Shown here piece by piece: positions 1 through 9,426 of a stretch of DNA of 64,000 bases (position 1 is its first letter; each line of letters opens with the position of its first letter). Source of the stretch: Pseudomonas ovata (lineage in GTDB: Bacteria > Pseudomonadota > Gammaproteobacteria > Pseudomonadales > Pseudomonadaceae); NCBI RefSeq assembly GCF_003131185.1, contig NZ_QFFU01000001.1, positions 248,001 to 312,000 of the forward strand, given 5' to 3'. A program made the translations under genes and the position numbers. The notes under the pieces are model-generated. The model was not told the origin of the DNA and did not search any database. It saw only the letters and a list, made by a program, of their open reading frames with translations.

Positions 1-68
1 TGGAGGCCGAACACCTGGTGGCCTTCGCCACGGCCGGCAGCGTGGCGACCCACAGTGCCAAGCGGTAA
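1..68 (+). CDS. 3' end of an unidentified gene
   Basis: An open frame runs from the window edge to a TAA at 66-68 and ends in the residues GSVATHSAKR. Only about 21 residues are visible, too few to assign a family. It converges on ybaK with only 12 bases between the two stops. The codon choice fits the surrounding coding DNA, so it is probably a real gene tail, but the reading rests only on the open frame and the tight convergent spacing. Confidence 0.4.
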   Translation, partial: EAEHLVAFATAGSVATHSAKR

Positions 69-80
69 GACCCTGCCCGG

Positions 81-551
81 CTAGCCGCGGCCAATCGCGG
101 CAAAGCGGGCGGCGGTCTGTTGCGCCAGCGCAGCGGCAGGCAACTCCACTTCCAGCCCGCGCCGTCCGGCACTGACGAAAATCGTTGCGAACGGCTCGGC
201 GCTCTGGTCGATAAAAGTGCGCAAACGCTTCTTCTGACCTAGCGGACTGATGCCACCCAACAGATACCCGGTGCTGCGTTGCGCCGCGGCAGGATCGGCC
301 ATCTCGGCCTTTTTCACCCCGGCTGCCTGAGCCAGGGCCTTGAGGTCCAGCGTGCCGGTCACCGGCACCACCGCGACCAGCAACTCGCCCTTCTCGCTGC
401 TGGCCAGCAAGGTCTTGAACACCCGCGCCGCTTCCAGCCCCAGCTTCTCGACGGCTTCAAGACCATAGGAGGCCGCCTTGGGGTCATGTTCGTAGCTGTG
501 GACGCGATGCTCGATACGGTTTTTCTTCAACAGATCCAGGGCAGGTGTCAT
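81..551 (-). CDS. ybaK: YbaK/EbsC-family Cys-tRNA(Pro) deacylase
   Basis: A 156-residue protein of the YbaK family, free-standing editing enzymes that hydrolyse mischarged Cys-tRNA(Pro) in the cytoplasm. The lysine essential in YbaK is present as K46 in VFKTLLA, and the glycine-rich loop GGISPLGQKK follows near residue 100. The length is the family norm. The frame stays open to 638, but the extra residues are Trp/Pro/Arg-rich and unlike the family, so I start at the ATG at 551, whose protein begins MTPALDLLKK. It is transcribed divergently from glpF and may share that 245 bp control region. Family is secure; the exact tRNA substrate is inferred. Confidence 0.9.
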   Translation of the reverse strand: MTPALDLLKKNRIEHRVHSYEHDPKAASYGLEAVEKLGLEAARVFKTLLASSEKGELLVAVVPVTGTLDLKALAQAAGVKKAEMADPAAAQRSTGYLLGGISPLGQKKRLRTFIDQSAEPFATIFVSAGRRGLEVELPAAALAQQTAARFAAIGRG

Positions 552-706
552 GCGGGCACTCCATGGCGGACAGGGCGGTCGCCACTTTAAGCGAAAAACC
601 GGGCCGCTGCTGCCACTCTGTAACCAGAAATTTCCCACATCAAAAGTAGACCGCCATGAAGCGCGGCCCGGCCTGACACGGACTATGGTTCAGGTTCGAG
701 CAGCAA

Positions 707-724
707 GTGCTCGTTTTCGAACAC
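707..724. promoter_or_regulatory. Candidate GlpR operator upstream of glpF
   Basis: The 18 bases GTGCTCGTTTTCGAACAC form an imperfect palindrome (arms GTGCTCG and CGAACAC). They match about 12 of 18 positions of the Escherichia coli GlpR operator core, ATGTTCG-N4-CGAACAT. The site lies about 70 bp before the glpF start, as expected for repression of glpFK by the GlpR encoded downstream. Binding is inferred from sequence only. Confidence 0.6.
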
Positions 725-753
725 GCCCGGACATAGGCGGTATCCAGCCTTTT

Positions 754-772
754 GCCTCTTCAACAAAGAGGC
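754..772 (+). promoter_or_regulatory. Hairpin in the glpF leader
   Basis: GCCTCTT and AAGAGGC pair perfectly around a 5-base loop and end 23 bases before the glpF ATG. It is too close to the gene to be a terminator for it and has no U-tract. It could be a second operator half or an mRNA structure near the ribosome site. The function is unknown. Confidence 0.4.
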
Positions 773-795
773 CATAACAATAAAACGAGGTTTGC

Positions 796-1644
796 ATGAA
801 ACTCCCGCTCGACACGCCCACCCTCACCGGCCAATGCACGGCCGAATTTCTCGGCACGGCCCTGATGATCTTCTTCGGCACCGGTTGCGTGGCCGCACTC
901 AAGGTGGGAGGCGCCAGCCTCGGGCTGTGGGAAATCAGCCTGATCTGGGGCATGGCCGTAAGCCTGGCCATCTACCTGAGCGCCGGCATTTCGGGCGCGC
1001 ACCTGAACCCCGCCGTCAGCATTGCCCTTTGCCTGTTTGCCGGCTTCGAGCGCCGGAAACTGCCTTTTTACATCGTGGCCCAAACGGGCGGCGCACTGTG
1101 CGGCGCCAGCCTGGTCTATCTGCTGTATCACGGTCTGATCGTCGACTTCGAACAGGCTCGCCTGATGCTGCGCGGCAGCCCTGAGAGCCTGGAACTGGCG
1201 GCGATATTTGCCACCTACCCGCATGCCTCGATCTCGGTTGAACAGGCGTTCATGGTCGAGGTGATCATCACCGCCGTATTGATGGGCGTGATCATGGCCC
1301 TGATCGACGACCGCAATGGCCTGCCACGCGGAGCCCTGGCCCCCCTGCTGATCGGCGTACTGATTGCAGTGATCGGCAGCGCCATGGGACCGCTGACCGG
1401 CTTTGCCATGAACCCGGCACGTGATTTCGGGCCGCGCCTGATGACGTTTCTGGCTGGCTGGGGCAATGGCGTCTTCAGCGGCGGACGTGACCTGCCGTAC
1501 TTCCTGGTACCGCTGCTCGCACCGATTCTCGGTGCCTGCCTGGGCGCTGCCGGGTATCGTCTGCTCATTGCCCGTCACCTGCCCGGCGGCCACGCACCGG
1601 CAGGCCGTGAAAAACCGGGCAGCAACACCCAGTCCTGTTCCTGA
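796..1644 (+). CDS. glpF: Glycerol uptake facilitator (aquaglyceroporin)
   Basis: A 282-residue MIP-family channel for passive glycerol entry across the inner membrane. Both NPA signature loops are visible: HLNPAVS (N71) and AMNPARDFGPR (N206). The Asp after the second NPAR is typical of glycerol rather than water channels. Six hydrophobic segments surround the two half-helices. The start follows an ACGAGG ribosome site. glpK begins 24 bp downstream, so the two are almost certainly co-transcribed: GlpK phosphorylates the glycerol and traps it. Length and motifs are standard for the family. Confidence 0.97.
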   Translation: MKLPLDTPTLTGQCTAEFLGTALMIFFGTGCVAALKVGGASLGLWEISLIWGMAVSLAIYLSAGISGAHLNPAVSIALCLFAGFERRKLPFYIVAQTGGALCGASLVYLLYHGLIVDFEQARLMLRGSPESLELAAIFATYPHASISVEQAFMVEVIITAVLMGVIMALIDDRNGLPRGALAPLLIGVLIAVIGSAMGPLTGFAMNPARDFGPRLMTFLAGWGNGVFSGGRDLPYFLVPLLAPILGACLGAAGYRLLIARHLPGGHAPAGREKPGSNTQSCS

Positions 1645-3174
<1,530 letters not shown>

Positions 3175-3247
3175 ACCGTGGCATGACAGGCGAGGCAGGG
3201 CTAGGTCATGATGGACGCCATTTATCACAGGCGTCCCAAGGAACCCC

Positions 3248-4003
3248 ATGAACCTGCCACCTCGTCAGAAACAGCTCCTGGAGCGGGTCCGTGAACGCGG
3301 CTATGTCAGCATCGAGGAAATGGCCATCTGGTTTGACGTAACGCCCCAGACGATCCGCCGCGACATCAATCAGCTGGCACAGATGAACCTGCTGCGCCGC
3401 TATCACGGTGGCGCCGCCCATGATTCAAGTGTCGAGAACACCGCCTACACGATGCGCGCCGACCAGATGCGCGAAGAAAAGCAGCGTATCGCCGCCATGG
3501 TCGCCGCACAGGTACCGGACAACGCCTCGCTGTTCATCAATATCGGCACCACCACGGAGGCCATCGCGCATGCCTTGCTGGGGCACAGCAACCTGAAGAT
3601 CATCACCAACAACCTGCATGTGGCGTCAACGCTCAGTACCAGGGACGACTTCGACGTACTGCTGGCCGGCGGCAACGTACGCCGCGACGGGGGCGTGGTG
3701 GGCCAGGCCTGTGTGGACTTCATCAGCCAGTTCAAGGTCGACTTTGCCCTGGTCGGCATCAGCGGCATCGACGAAGACGGCAGCCTGCTCGATTTCGACT
3801 ACCAGGAAGTGCGTGCCTCACAGGCCATCATCAGCAACGCACGCCAGGTCATCCTCGCGGCTGACTCCAGCAAGTTCGGACGCAATGCCATGGTTCGCCT
3901 GGGACCGATCAGCCTGATCGACTGCCTGGTCACCGACCAGGTGCCTTTGCCTGCGCTGCAACACTTGCTGGCCCAGAAGAAAATCCGCCTCGAAATCGCC
4001 TGA
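3248..4003 (+). CDS. glpR: Glycerol-3-phosphate regulon repressor (DeoR family)
   Basis: A 251-residue DeoR-type regulator. The N-terminal winged helix spans roughly residues 5-57, with the recognition helix [12 protein letters not shown] near residues 32-43. The C-terminal sugar-phosphate sensor domain holds the [13 protein letters not shown] and LAGGNVRR motifs. A good AAGGAA site precedes the ATG. Family knowledge and its place between glpK and glpD make it the glycerol 3-phosphate-responsive repressor of the cluster. Its likely targets are the palindromes at 707-724 and 4122-4158. Confidence 0.96.
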   Translation: MNLPPRQKQLLERVRERGYVSIEEMAIWFDVTPQTIRRDINQLAQMNLLRRYHGGAAHDSSVENTAYTMRADQMREEKQRIAAMVAAQVPDNASLFINIGTTTEAIAHALLGHSNLKIITNNLHVASTLSTRDDFDVLLAGGNVRRDGGVVGQACVDFISQFKVDFALVGISGIDEDGSLLDFDYQEVRASQAIISNARQVILAADSSKFGRNAMVRLGPISLIDCLVTDQVPLPALQHLLAQKKIRLEIA

Positions 4004-4121
4004 ACAGAGACCTGCCCGCCGTTCACACTTCATGCATACAACACATGACAGCCGCCATTGATCTGCCCCGTCTGGCGGTTCATACAACCGTCATTGGTTT
4101 TCCATCAGACTGTGGTCTATT

Positions 4122-4158
4122 ATTTTCGAAAGTGAACATTTAATGTTCATATGAACAT
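4122..4158. promoter_or_regulatory. Tandem GlpR-like operators before glpD
   Basis: Two operator-like palindromes sit side by side. The first, 4122-4139 (ATTTTCGAAAGTGAACAT), matches about 14 of 18 positions of the E. coli GlpR core. The second, 4143-4158 (ATGTTCATATGAACAT), is a perfect 16 bp palindrome with the same ATGTTC/GAACAT half sites. A further ATGTTC/GAACAT pairing spans 4134-4148. They lie 38-74 bp before the glpD start, where they would cover a promoter. Confidence 0.7.
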
Positions 4159-4195
4159 TCATGGCACGCTGCGGGCTTGAGCAGGGGATTCTTCG

Positions 4196-5749
4196 ATGTC
4201 GACGACGCATGCACCGGTTTCATCCGGCATCTACGATCTGGTAGTCATCGGTGGTGGCATCAACGGCACCGGGATTGCCGCCGACGCCAGTGGCCGTGGC
4301 TTGTCGGTGTTGCTGTGCGAGCAGGACGACCTGGCCAGCCATACCTCCTCGGCCAGCAGCAAGCTGATCCACGGCGGCTTGCGCTATCTGGAGCATTACG
4401 AGTTCCGCCTGGTGCGCGAAGCGCTGGCCGAGCGTGAAGTGTTGCTGGCCAAGGCGCCGCACATCGTCAAACCGATGCGCTTTGTGCTGCCTCACCGTCC
4501 TCACCTGCGACCGGCATGGATGATCCGCGCCGGAATGTTTCTTTACGATCATCTGGGCAAACGCGAAAAACTGCCAGCCTCGCGCCGGGTCCGCTTCGGT
4601 GCAGGCAGCCCGCTCAAGCCGGCCATCACCGAAGGTTTCGAATACTCGGACTGCTGGGTCGATGACGCCCGGCTGGTCGTGCTCAACGCCATGGCGGCCC
4701 GGGACAACGGCGCGCATATCCATACCCGTACGCGGTGCCTGAATGCCAGGCGGATCGAAGGTCTGTGGCAAGTCGACCTGCAAGGTCCCAACGGCCAGGT
4801 GTTCTCGGTTCGCACCAGGGCACTGGTCAATGCCGCAGGGCCATGGGTGGCCACCTTGCTGCGCGATGACTTCAAGCAGACTTCGCCCTACGGCATTCGC
4901 CTGATCCAGGGCAGCCATTTGATCGTGCCGAAACTCTACGAAGGCGATAACGCCTTTATCCTGCAGAACGAAGACAAACGCATCGTCTTTACCATTCCCT
5001 ACCTGGAACAGTTCACCCTGGTCGGCACCACCGATCAGGAGTACCAGGGCGACCGCGCTGACGTGAAGATCACGGAACGCGAGCGGGACTACATCCTCAA
5101 GGTGGCCAATGACCACTTCAACCGGCAACTGACGCCTGACGACATCCTGCACACCTATTCGGGCGTGCGTCCGCTGTGCAATGACGAGTCTGACAACCCT
5201 TCGGCCATCACCCGCGACTACACGTTGTCACTCAATGGCGAACGTGATGAGGCGCCGATTCTCTCGGTGTTCGGCGGCAAGCTGACGACCTATCGCAAAC
5301 TGGCCGAGTCCGCGATGGACTTGCTGGCCGTGCAGTTTCCAGCCATGAAACCGGCCTGGACGGCCCTTGCGCCGTTACCTGGTGGCGAAAGCACTGTAGA
5401 GGCCCACGAACTGATCGCCCGCTACAACTGGCTGCCTGCCCAGGTGGCCGGCCGCTGGGTGCGCACCTACGGCACACGTAGCTGGCAATTGCTCGATGGC
5501 GCCCAGAGCCTGGCAGATCTTGGCATGCATTTCGGCGCCGGCCTTTATGCGCGAGAAGTCGAGTACCTGTGCGAGCACGAATGGGCCGTACAAGCCCAGG
5601 ACATTCTCTGGCGGCGGACCAAGCTGGGGCTGTTTACCAGCACTGAGCAACAGGAGGCATTGCAGGCCTGGCTGCGGGATCGCAGCGCACGCGCACAGGG
5701 TGTAATCGAAAACGTCATGCGCCCGCGCCCGGCGCTTGCAAAAGCCTGA
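4196..5749 (+). CDS. glpD: Aerobic glycerol-3-phosphate dehydrogenase
   Basis: A 517-residue FAD enzyme of the inner membrane face that oxidises sn-glycerol 3-phosphate to dihydroxyacetone phosphate and feeds electrons to quinone. The dinucleotide-binding motif VVIGGGINGTGIAADASGRG starts near residue 16. Conserved GlpD segments follow: SSKLIHGGLRYLE, NAAGPW and the C-terminal GGKLTTYRKLAE. An AGGGGA site precedes the ATG. It has its own upstream region with GlpR-like operators, so it is probably a separate transcription unit from glpFKR. Confidence 0.98.
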   Translation: MSTTHAPVSSGIYDLVVIGGGINGTGIAADASGRGLSVLLCEQDDLASHTSSASSKLIHGGLRYLEHYEFRLVREALAEREVLLAKAPHIVKPMRFVLPHRPHLRPAWMIRAGMFLYDHLGKREKLPASRRVRFGAGSPLKPAITEGFEYSDCWVDDARLVVLNAMAARDNGAHIHTRTRCLNARRIEGLWQVDLQGPNGQVFSVRTRALVNAAGPWVATLLRDDFKQTSPYGIRLIQGSHLIVPKLYEGDNAFILQNEDKRIVFTIPYLEQFTLVGTTDQEYQGDRADVKITERERDYILKVANDHFNRQLTPDDILHTYSGVRPLCNDESDNPSAITRDYTLSLNGERDEAPILSVFGGKLTTYRKLAESAMDLLAVQFPAMKPAWTALAPLPGGESTVEAHELIARYNWLPAQVAGRWVRTYGTRSWQLLDGAQSLADLGMHFGAGLYAREVEYLCEHEWAVQAQDILWRRTKLGLFTSTEQQEALQAWLRDRSARAQGVIENVMRPRPALAKA

Positions 5750-5802
5750 CCCCCCTGTGGACCTCCTCACGCCCTTGGCCCCTTCACGCGCAGGCTGAAG
5801 CA

Positions 5803-5816
5803 TTCGGATTTCCGAA
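5803..5816. promoter_or_regulatory. AauR-type activator site 1
   Basis: TTCGGATTTCCGAA is a perfect inverted repeat of the form TTCGG-N4-CCGAA, the pattern I recall for AauR targets in Pseudomonas putida. Its centre lies 31 bp, about three helical turns, from site 2. Confidence 0.75.
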
Positions 5817-5833
5817 CGCCTGTGCGCTCCAGA

Positions 5834-5847
5834 TTCGGCTTACCGGA
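5834..5847. promoter_or_regulatory. AauR-type activator site 2
   Basis: TTCGGCTTACCGGA matches TTCGG-N4-CCGAA with one mismatch. It is in helical phase with site 1 and lies about 90 bp upstream of the -24 element, a usual enhancer position for a sigma-54 activator. Confidence 0.65.
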
Positions 5848-5923
5848 CGCCAGGTCCGCGTCCCGACGCTGAAATAATAATTTAATCCCTTTTAAATCAA
5901 CAACATAACCATAACGACCGATG

Positions 5924-5939
5924 TGGCACGAGTCATGCT
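5924..5939 (+). promoter_or_regulatory. Sigma-54 (-24/-12) promoter of gltI
   Basis: TGGCACG-AGTC-ATGCT fits the RpoN consensus TGGCACG-N4-TTGCW with one clear mismatch and the correct GG-to-GC spacing. It is about 130 bp upstream of gltI. The adjacent aauR gene encodes an AAA+ enhancer-binding protein able to activate this promoter class. Confidence 0.8.
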
Positions 5940-6067
5940 CTACACTCATGACCGACCGCTTCAACACCCAAGGCGTGTGTCTGGCAAAGGCGCCGTTGAA
6001 GCATTCGTCACTTGTGGGCTGACAACAGATTGGCCACCCGAATAAAAATGAAGTCGAGGATTCACCG

Positions 6068-6991
6068 ATGCGTATCGTTCCCAAGTTGTTAGGCGCAGCC
6101 ATCGCTGCCGCTCTGATCAGCACTCCGGCCTTCGCTGCCGAACTGACCGGCACACTGAAGAAAATCAAGGACTCCGGCACCATTACCCTCGGCCACCGTG
6201 ACGCGTCGATTCCGTTCTCGTACATTGCTGACGCTTCCGGCAAGCCGGTCGGCTATTCCCATGACATCCAGGTGGCCGTCGTCGAGGCGCTCAAGAAGCA
6301 ACTGGACGCGCCGGGCCTGACCGCTCGCTACAACCTGGTCACCTCCCAGACCCGTATCCCGCTGGTGCAGAATGGCACCGTGGACCTGGAGTGCGGCTCG
6401 ACCACCAACAACGCCGAACGCGGCCAACAGGTCGATTTCTCGGTGGGTATCTTCGAGATCGGTACGCGCCTGCTGACCAAGGTCAAGGATGGCCAGCCAG
6501 CCTACAAGGACTTTGAAGACCTCAAGGGCAAGAACGTGGTGACCACCGCCGGCACCACCTCCGAGCGCATCCTGAAGGCCATGAACGCCGACAAGCAGAT
6601 GGGCATGAACATCATCTCGGCCAAGGACCACGGCGAGTCCTTCCAGATGCTCGAATCGGGTCGTGCCGTTGCGTTCATGATGGACGACGCCCTGCTGGCC
6701 GGTGAAATGGCCAAGGCCAAGAAGCCTGCCGACTGGGTCGTGACCGGCACACCACAGTCCTATGAAATCTACGGCTGCATGGTGCGCAAGGGCGATGAGT
6801 CCTTCAAGAAAGCCGTCGATGACGCCATCGTCGCGGTGTACAAGTCCGGCGAGATCAACAAGATCTACAACAAGTGGTTCCAGTCGCCGATCCCGCCTAA
6901 AGACCTGAACCTGAACTTCCCGATGAGCGACGAGCTGAAAAAGCTGATCGCAGAACCGACCGACAAGCCGGCTGAAGCCAAGCAGGGCTGA
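6068..6991 (+). CDS. gltI: Glutamate/aspartate ABC transporter, periplasmic binding protein
   Basis: A 307-residue family 3 solute-binding protein (aatJ in P. putida usage). A signal peptide occupies residues 1-23, with likely cleavage after AFA. The mature part begins ELTGTLKKIKDSG and carries the GHRDASIPFSYI and amino acid-binding SGRAVAFMMDD segments. It captures acidic amino acids in the periplasm and delivers them to the permease pair encoded next. Two strong hairpins separate it from gltJ; these may let the binding-protein mRNA outlast the permease mRNA. Confidence 0.95.
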   Translation: MRIVPKLLGAAIAAALISTPAFAAELTGTLKKIKDSGTITLGHRDASIPFSYIADASGKPVGYSHDIQVAVVEALKKQLDAPGLTARYNLVTSQTRIPLVQNGTVDLECGSTTNNAERGQQVDFSVGIFEIGTRLLTKVKDGQPAYKDFEDLKGKNVVTTAGTTSERILKAMNADKQMGMNIISAKDHGESFQMLESGRAVAFMMDDALLAGEMAKAKKPADWVVTGTPQSYEIYGCMVRKGDESFKKAVDDAIVAVYKSGEINKIYNKWFQSPIPPKDLNLNFPMSDELKKLIAEPTDKPAEAKQG

Positions 6992-7004
6992 TCCGCAACG
7001 GTCT

Positions 7005-7033
7005 GCCCGGGGTGCCTGCACGGTGCCCCGGGC
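7005..7033 (+). terminator. GC-rich hairpin after gltI
   Basis: GCCCGGGG and CCCCGGGC pair perfectly 14 bp after the gltI stop. No run of T follows, so it may be a partial terminator or an mRNA end stabiliser rather than a full stop. Confidence 0.55.
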
Positions 7034-7052
7034 GCATTTGACCCACACGCAA

Positions 7053-7099
7053 CAGATGCTTTACGAAAAGTGGCGATGTCACTTTTCGTAAAGCGTCTG
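7053..7099. repeat. 20 bp stem-loop between gltI and gltJ
   Basis: Arms 7053-7072 and 7080-7099 pair over 20 positions with a single G-U wobble around a 7-base loop. The inner 15 bp, GCTTTACGAAAAGTG and its complement, are perfect. It is the strongest hairpin in the transporter cluster. It probably protects the gltI message or attenuates the downstream genes; it could also be a protein-binding palindrome. Confidence 0.8.
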
Positions 7100-7221
7100 G
7101 CAAACGATCCAACGCCCGGGCGGAGCCCCTGGCGGGTTTGACGTAGACGCAAGCCTGAAAGGATTCGAGCCATGCGCAGGCGTGCATTTCGATCGATACC
7201 GAACAAGAGGGGTAGACCCTG

Positions 7222-7968
7222 ATGAATTACAACTGGGACTGGACTGTGTTCTTCAAGTCCACCGGTGTCGGCGACGAGACCTACCTGGACTGGTACATTT
7301 CCGGGCTGGGCTGGACCATCGCCATCGCCCTGGTGGCCTGGCTGGTGGCACTGGTGCTGGGCTCGCTGCTGGGCATCATGCGCACGGTGCCCAACCGTGT
7401 GGTGTCGGGCATCGCCACCGCCTACGTGGAAATCTTCCGTAACGTGCCGCTGCTGGTGCAATTGTTCCTCTGGTACTTCCTGGTGCCCGACCTGCTGCCC
7501 GAAGGCCTGCAGGAATGGTACAAGCAGGACCTGAACCCGACCACCTCGGCGTTTCTCAGCGTGGTGGTATGCCTGGGCCTGTTCACCGCGGCGCGAGTCT
7601 GCGAGCAAGTGCGTACCGGTATCGAAGCCTTGCCACGCGGCCAGGAATCGGCGGCCCGCGCCATGGGTTTCAGCCTGTCGCAGATCTACTGGAACGTGCT
7701 GCTGCCACAAGCCTACCGAATCATCATTCCGCCGCTGACCTCGGAATTTCTGAACGTGTTCAAGAACTCCTCGGTGGCGTCCCTGATCGGCCTGATGGAG
7801 CTGCTGGCGCAGACCAAGCAGACAGCCGAGTTCTCGGCGAACCTGTTCGAGGCTTTTACCCTGGCAACACTGATCTACTTCACCCTGAACATGGGCCTGA
7901 TGCTGCTCATGCGTGTCATCGAGAAGAAGGTGGCGGTGCCCGGCCTGATCTCCGTAGGGGGTAAATGA
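7222..7968 (+). CDS. gltJ: Glutamate/aspartate ABC transporter permease
   Basis: A 248-residue inner membrane permease of the His/Glu/Gln family (aatQ). Several transmembrane stretches are evident, and the cytoplasmic coupling loop EALPRGQESAARAMGFSLSQ contains the EAA motif that contacts the ATPase. It forms a heterodimer with GltK. Its stop overlaps the gltK start by four bases (ATGA), so the two are translationally coupled. Confidence 0.95.
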   Translation: MNYNWDWTVFFKSTGVGDETYLDWYISGLGWTIAIALVAWLVALVLGSLLGIMRTVPNRVVSGIATAYVEIFRNVPLLVQLFLWYFLVPDLLPEGLQEWYKQDLNPTTSAFLSVVVCLGLFTAARVCEQVRTGIEALPRGQESAARAMGFSLSQIYWNVLLPQAYRIIIPPLTSEFLNVFKNSSVASLIGLMELLAQTKQTAEFSANLFEAFTLATLIYFTLNMGLMLLMRVIEKKVAVPGLISVGGK

Positions 7969-8639
7969 TGGACTTCGACTTTACTGGAATCATCCCTGCC
8001 CTGCCGGGGCTGTGGAACGGCATGGTCATGACCCTGAAGCTGATGGTCATGGGCGTGGTCGGCGGTATCGTGCTAGGCACATTGCTGGCGCTGATGCGCC
8101 TGTCGCCGAGCAAGCTGCTGGCCAACATCGCCGGTGCCTACGTCAACTACTTCCGCTCCATCCCGCTGCTGCTGGTGATCACCTGGTTCTACCTGGCGGT
8201 GCCGTTCGTGCTGCGCTGGATCACTGGCGAAGACACGCCGATCGGGGCGTTCACCTCCTGCGTCGTGGCGTTCATGATGTTCGAGGCGGCGTACTTCTGT
8301 GAAATCGTCCGTGCCGGTGTGCAGTCGATTTCCAAGGGCCAGATGGGCGCTGCCAAGGCACTGGGCATGACTTACGGTCAGATGATGCGCCTGATCATCC
8401 TGCCCCAGGCCTTTCGCAAGATGACGCCCCTGCTGTTGCAGCAAAGCATCATCCTGTTCCAGGACACTTCGCTGGTCTACACCGTGGGCCTGGTCGACTT
8501 CCTCAATGCCTCGCGTGCCAGCGGCGACATCATTGGCCGTTCCAATGAATTCCTGATCTTCGCCGGTCTTGTGTACTTCACGATCAGCTTTGCCGCCTCG
8601 CGCCTGGTGAAGCACCTGCAAAAAAGGTTCGCCGTATGA
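7965..8639 (+). CDS. gltK: Glutamate/aspartate ABC transporter permease
   Basis: A 224-residue second permease subunit (aatM). Membrane helices alternate with the coupling loop [20 protein letters not shown], which carries the EAA-like motif. Two consecutive ATG codons (7965 and 7968) follow a TAGGGGG ribosome site and either may start the protein. The gene overlaps gltJ and gltL by four bases each. Confidence 0.95.
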   Translation: MMDFDFTGIIPALPGLWNGMVMTLKLMVMGVVGGIVLGTLLALMRLSPSKLLANIAGAYVNYFRSIPLLLVITWFYLAVPFVLRWITGEDTPIGAFTSCVVAFMMFEAAYFCEIVRAGVQSISKGQMGAAKALGMTYGQMMRLIILPQAFRKMTPLLLQQSIILFQDTSLVYTVGLVDFLNASRASGDIIGRSNEFLIFAGLVYFTISFAASRLVKHLQKRFAV

Positions 8640-9370
8640 TTTCCATTAAAAACGTCAACAAGTGGTATGGGGACTTCCAGGTACTGACCGATTGCACCAC
8701 CGAGGTCAGCAAGGGCGAAGTGGTCGTGGTCTGCGGTCCGTCCGGCTCGGGCAAGTCGACACTGATCAAGTGCGTCAACGCCCTGGAGCCGTTCCAGAAA
8801 GGCGACATCGTCGTCGACGGCACCTCGATCTCCGACCCCAAGACCAACCTGCCCAAGCTGCGTTCGCGCGTGGGCATGGTGTTCCAGCACTTCGAGCTGT
8901 TCCCGCACCTGTCGATCGTCGAGAACCTGACCATCGCCCAGATCAAGGTGCTGGGCCGCAGCAAGGCCGAAGCCACCGAAAAGGGCCTGCAACTGCTGGA
9001 ACGTGTCGGCCTGTCGGCACATGCCAACAAGCATCCCGGCCAGCTTTCCGGCGGTCAGCAGCAACGCGTGGCCATCGCCCGCGCCCTGGCCATGGACCCG
9101 ATCGTCATGCTGTTCGACGAACCGACCTCGGCACTGGACCCGGAGATGGTCAACGAAGTGCTCGACGTCATGGTGCAACTGGCCCATGAAGGCATGACCA
9201 TGATGTGCGTGACCCACGAAATGGGCTTTGCACGCAAAGTGGCCAACCGCGTCATCTTCATGGACAAGGGGCAGATCATCGAAGACTGCGCCAAGGAAGA
9301 GTTCTTCGACGACGTCACGGCGCGCTCCGAACGCGCCCAGCAGTTCCTCGCCAAGATCCTGCAGCACTAA
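8636..9370 (+). CDS. gltL: Glutamate/aspartate ABC transporter ATP-binding protein
   Basis: A 244-residue ABC ATPase (aatP) that powers GltJK. Walker A is GPSGSGKST near residue 38, the signature is [15 protein letters not shown], Walker B is [12 protein letters not shown], and the switch histidine lies in CVTHEMGFA. The start overlaps the gltK stop by four bases. The operon ends with a strong hairpin at 9379-9404. Confidence 0.97.
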   Translation: MISIKNVNKWYGDFQVLTDCTTEVSKGEVVVVCGPSGSGKSTLIKCVNALEPFQKGDIVVDGTSISDPKTNLPKLRSRVGMVFQHFELFPHLSIVENLTIAQIKVLGRSKAEATEKGLQLLERVGLSAHANKHPGQLSGGQQQRVAIARALAMDPIVMLFDEPTSALDPEMVNEVLDVMVQLAHEGMTMMCVTHEMGFARKVANRVIFMDKGQIIEDCAKEEFFDDVTARSERAQQFLAKILQH

Positions 9371-9378
9371 GTCGACCG

Positions 9379-9404
9379 GCTGCCCGTGCCAGCGCACGGG
9401 CAGC
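9379..9404 (+). terminator. Hairpin between gltL and aauS
   Basis: GCTGCCCGTGC and GCACGGGCAGC pair perfectly (11 bp) around CAGC, starting 9 bp after gltL. It lacks a clear T-tract, so read-through into the sensor kinase gene 23 bp downstream is plausible. Confidence 0.65.
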
Positions 9405-9426
9405 TGTTCGCTCCGGAAAGACTGTG

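Larger units (their letters stand above)
5750..6067 (+). promoter_or_regulatory. gltI (aat) control region
   Basis: This 318 bp gap between glpD and gltI carries two AauR-type sites (5803-5816 and 5834-5847) and a -24/-12 promoter (5924-5939), listed separately. The stretch around 5870-5915 is markedly AT-rich, including runs such as AATAATAATTTAATC. Such DNA often hosts IHF in sigma-54 promoters, where it bends the DNA so that the distant activator touches polymerase. IHF binding is an inference. Confidence 0.6.

Noticed and set aside
9205..9426. Upstream extension of aauS into gltL
   Set aside because: It would add 74 Arg/Ala-rich residues overlapping the ATPase gene and a hairpin, whereas the ATG at 9427 has a ribosome site and gives the expected N terminus.
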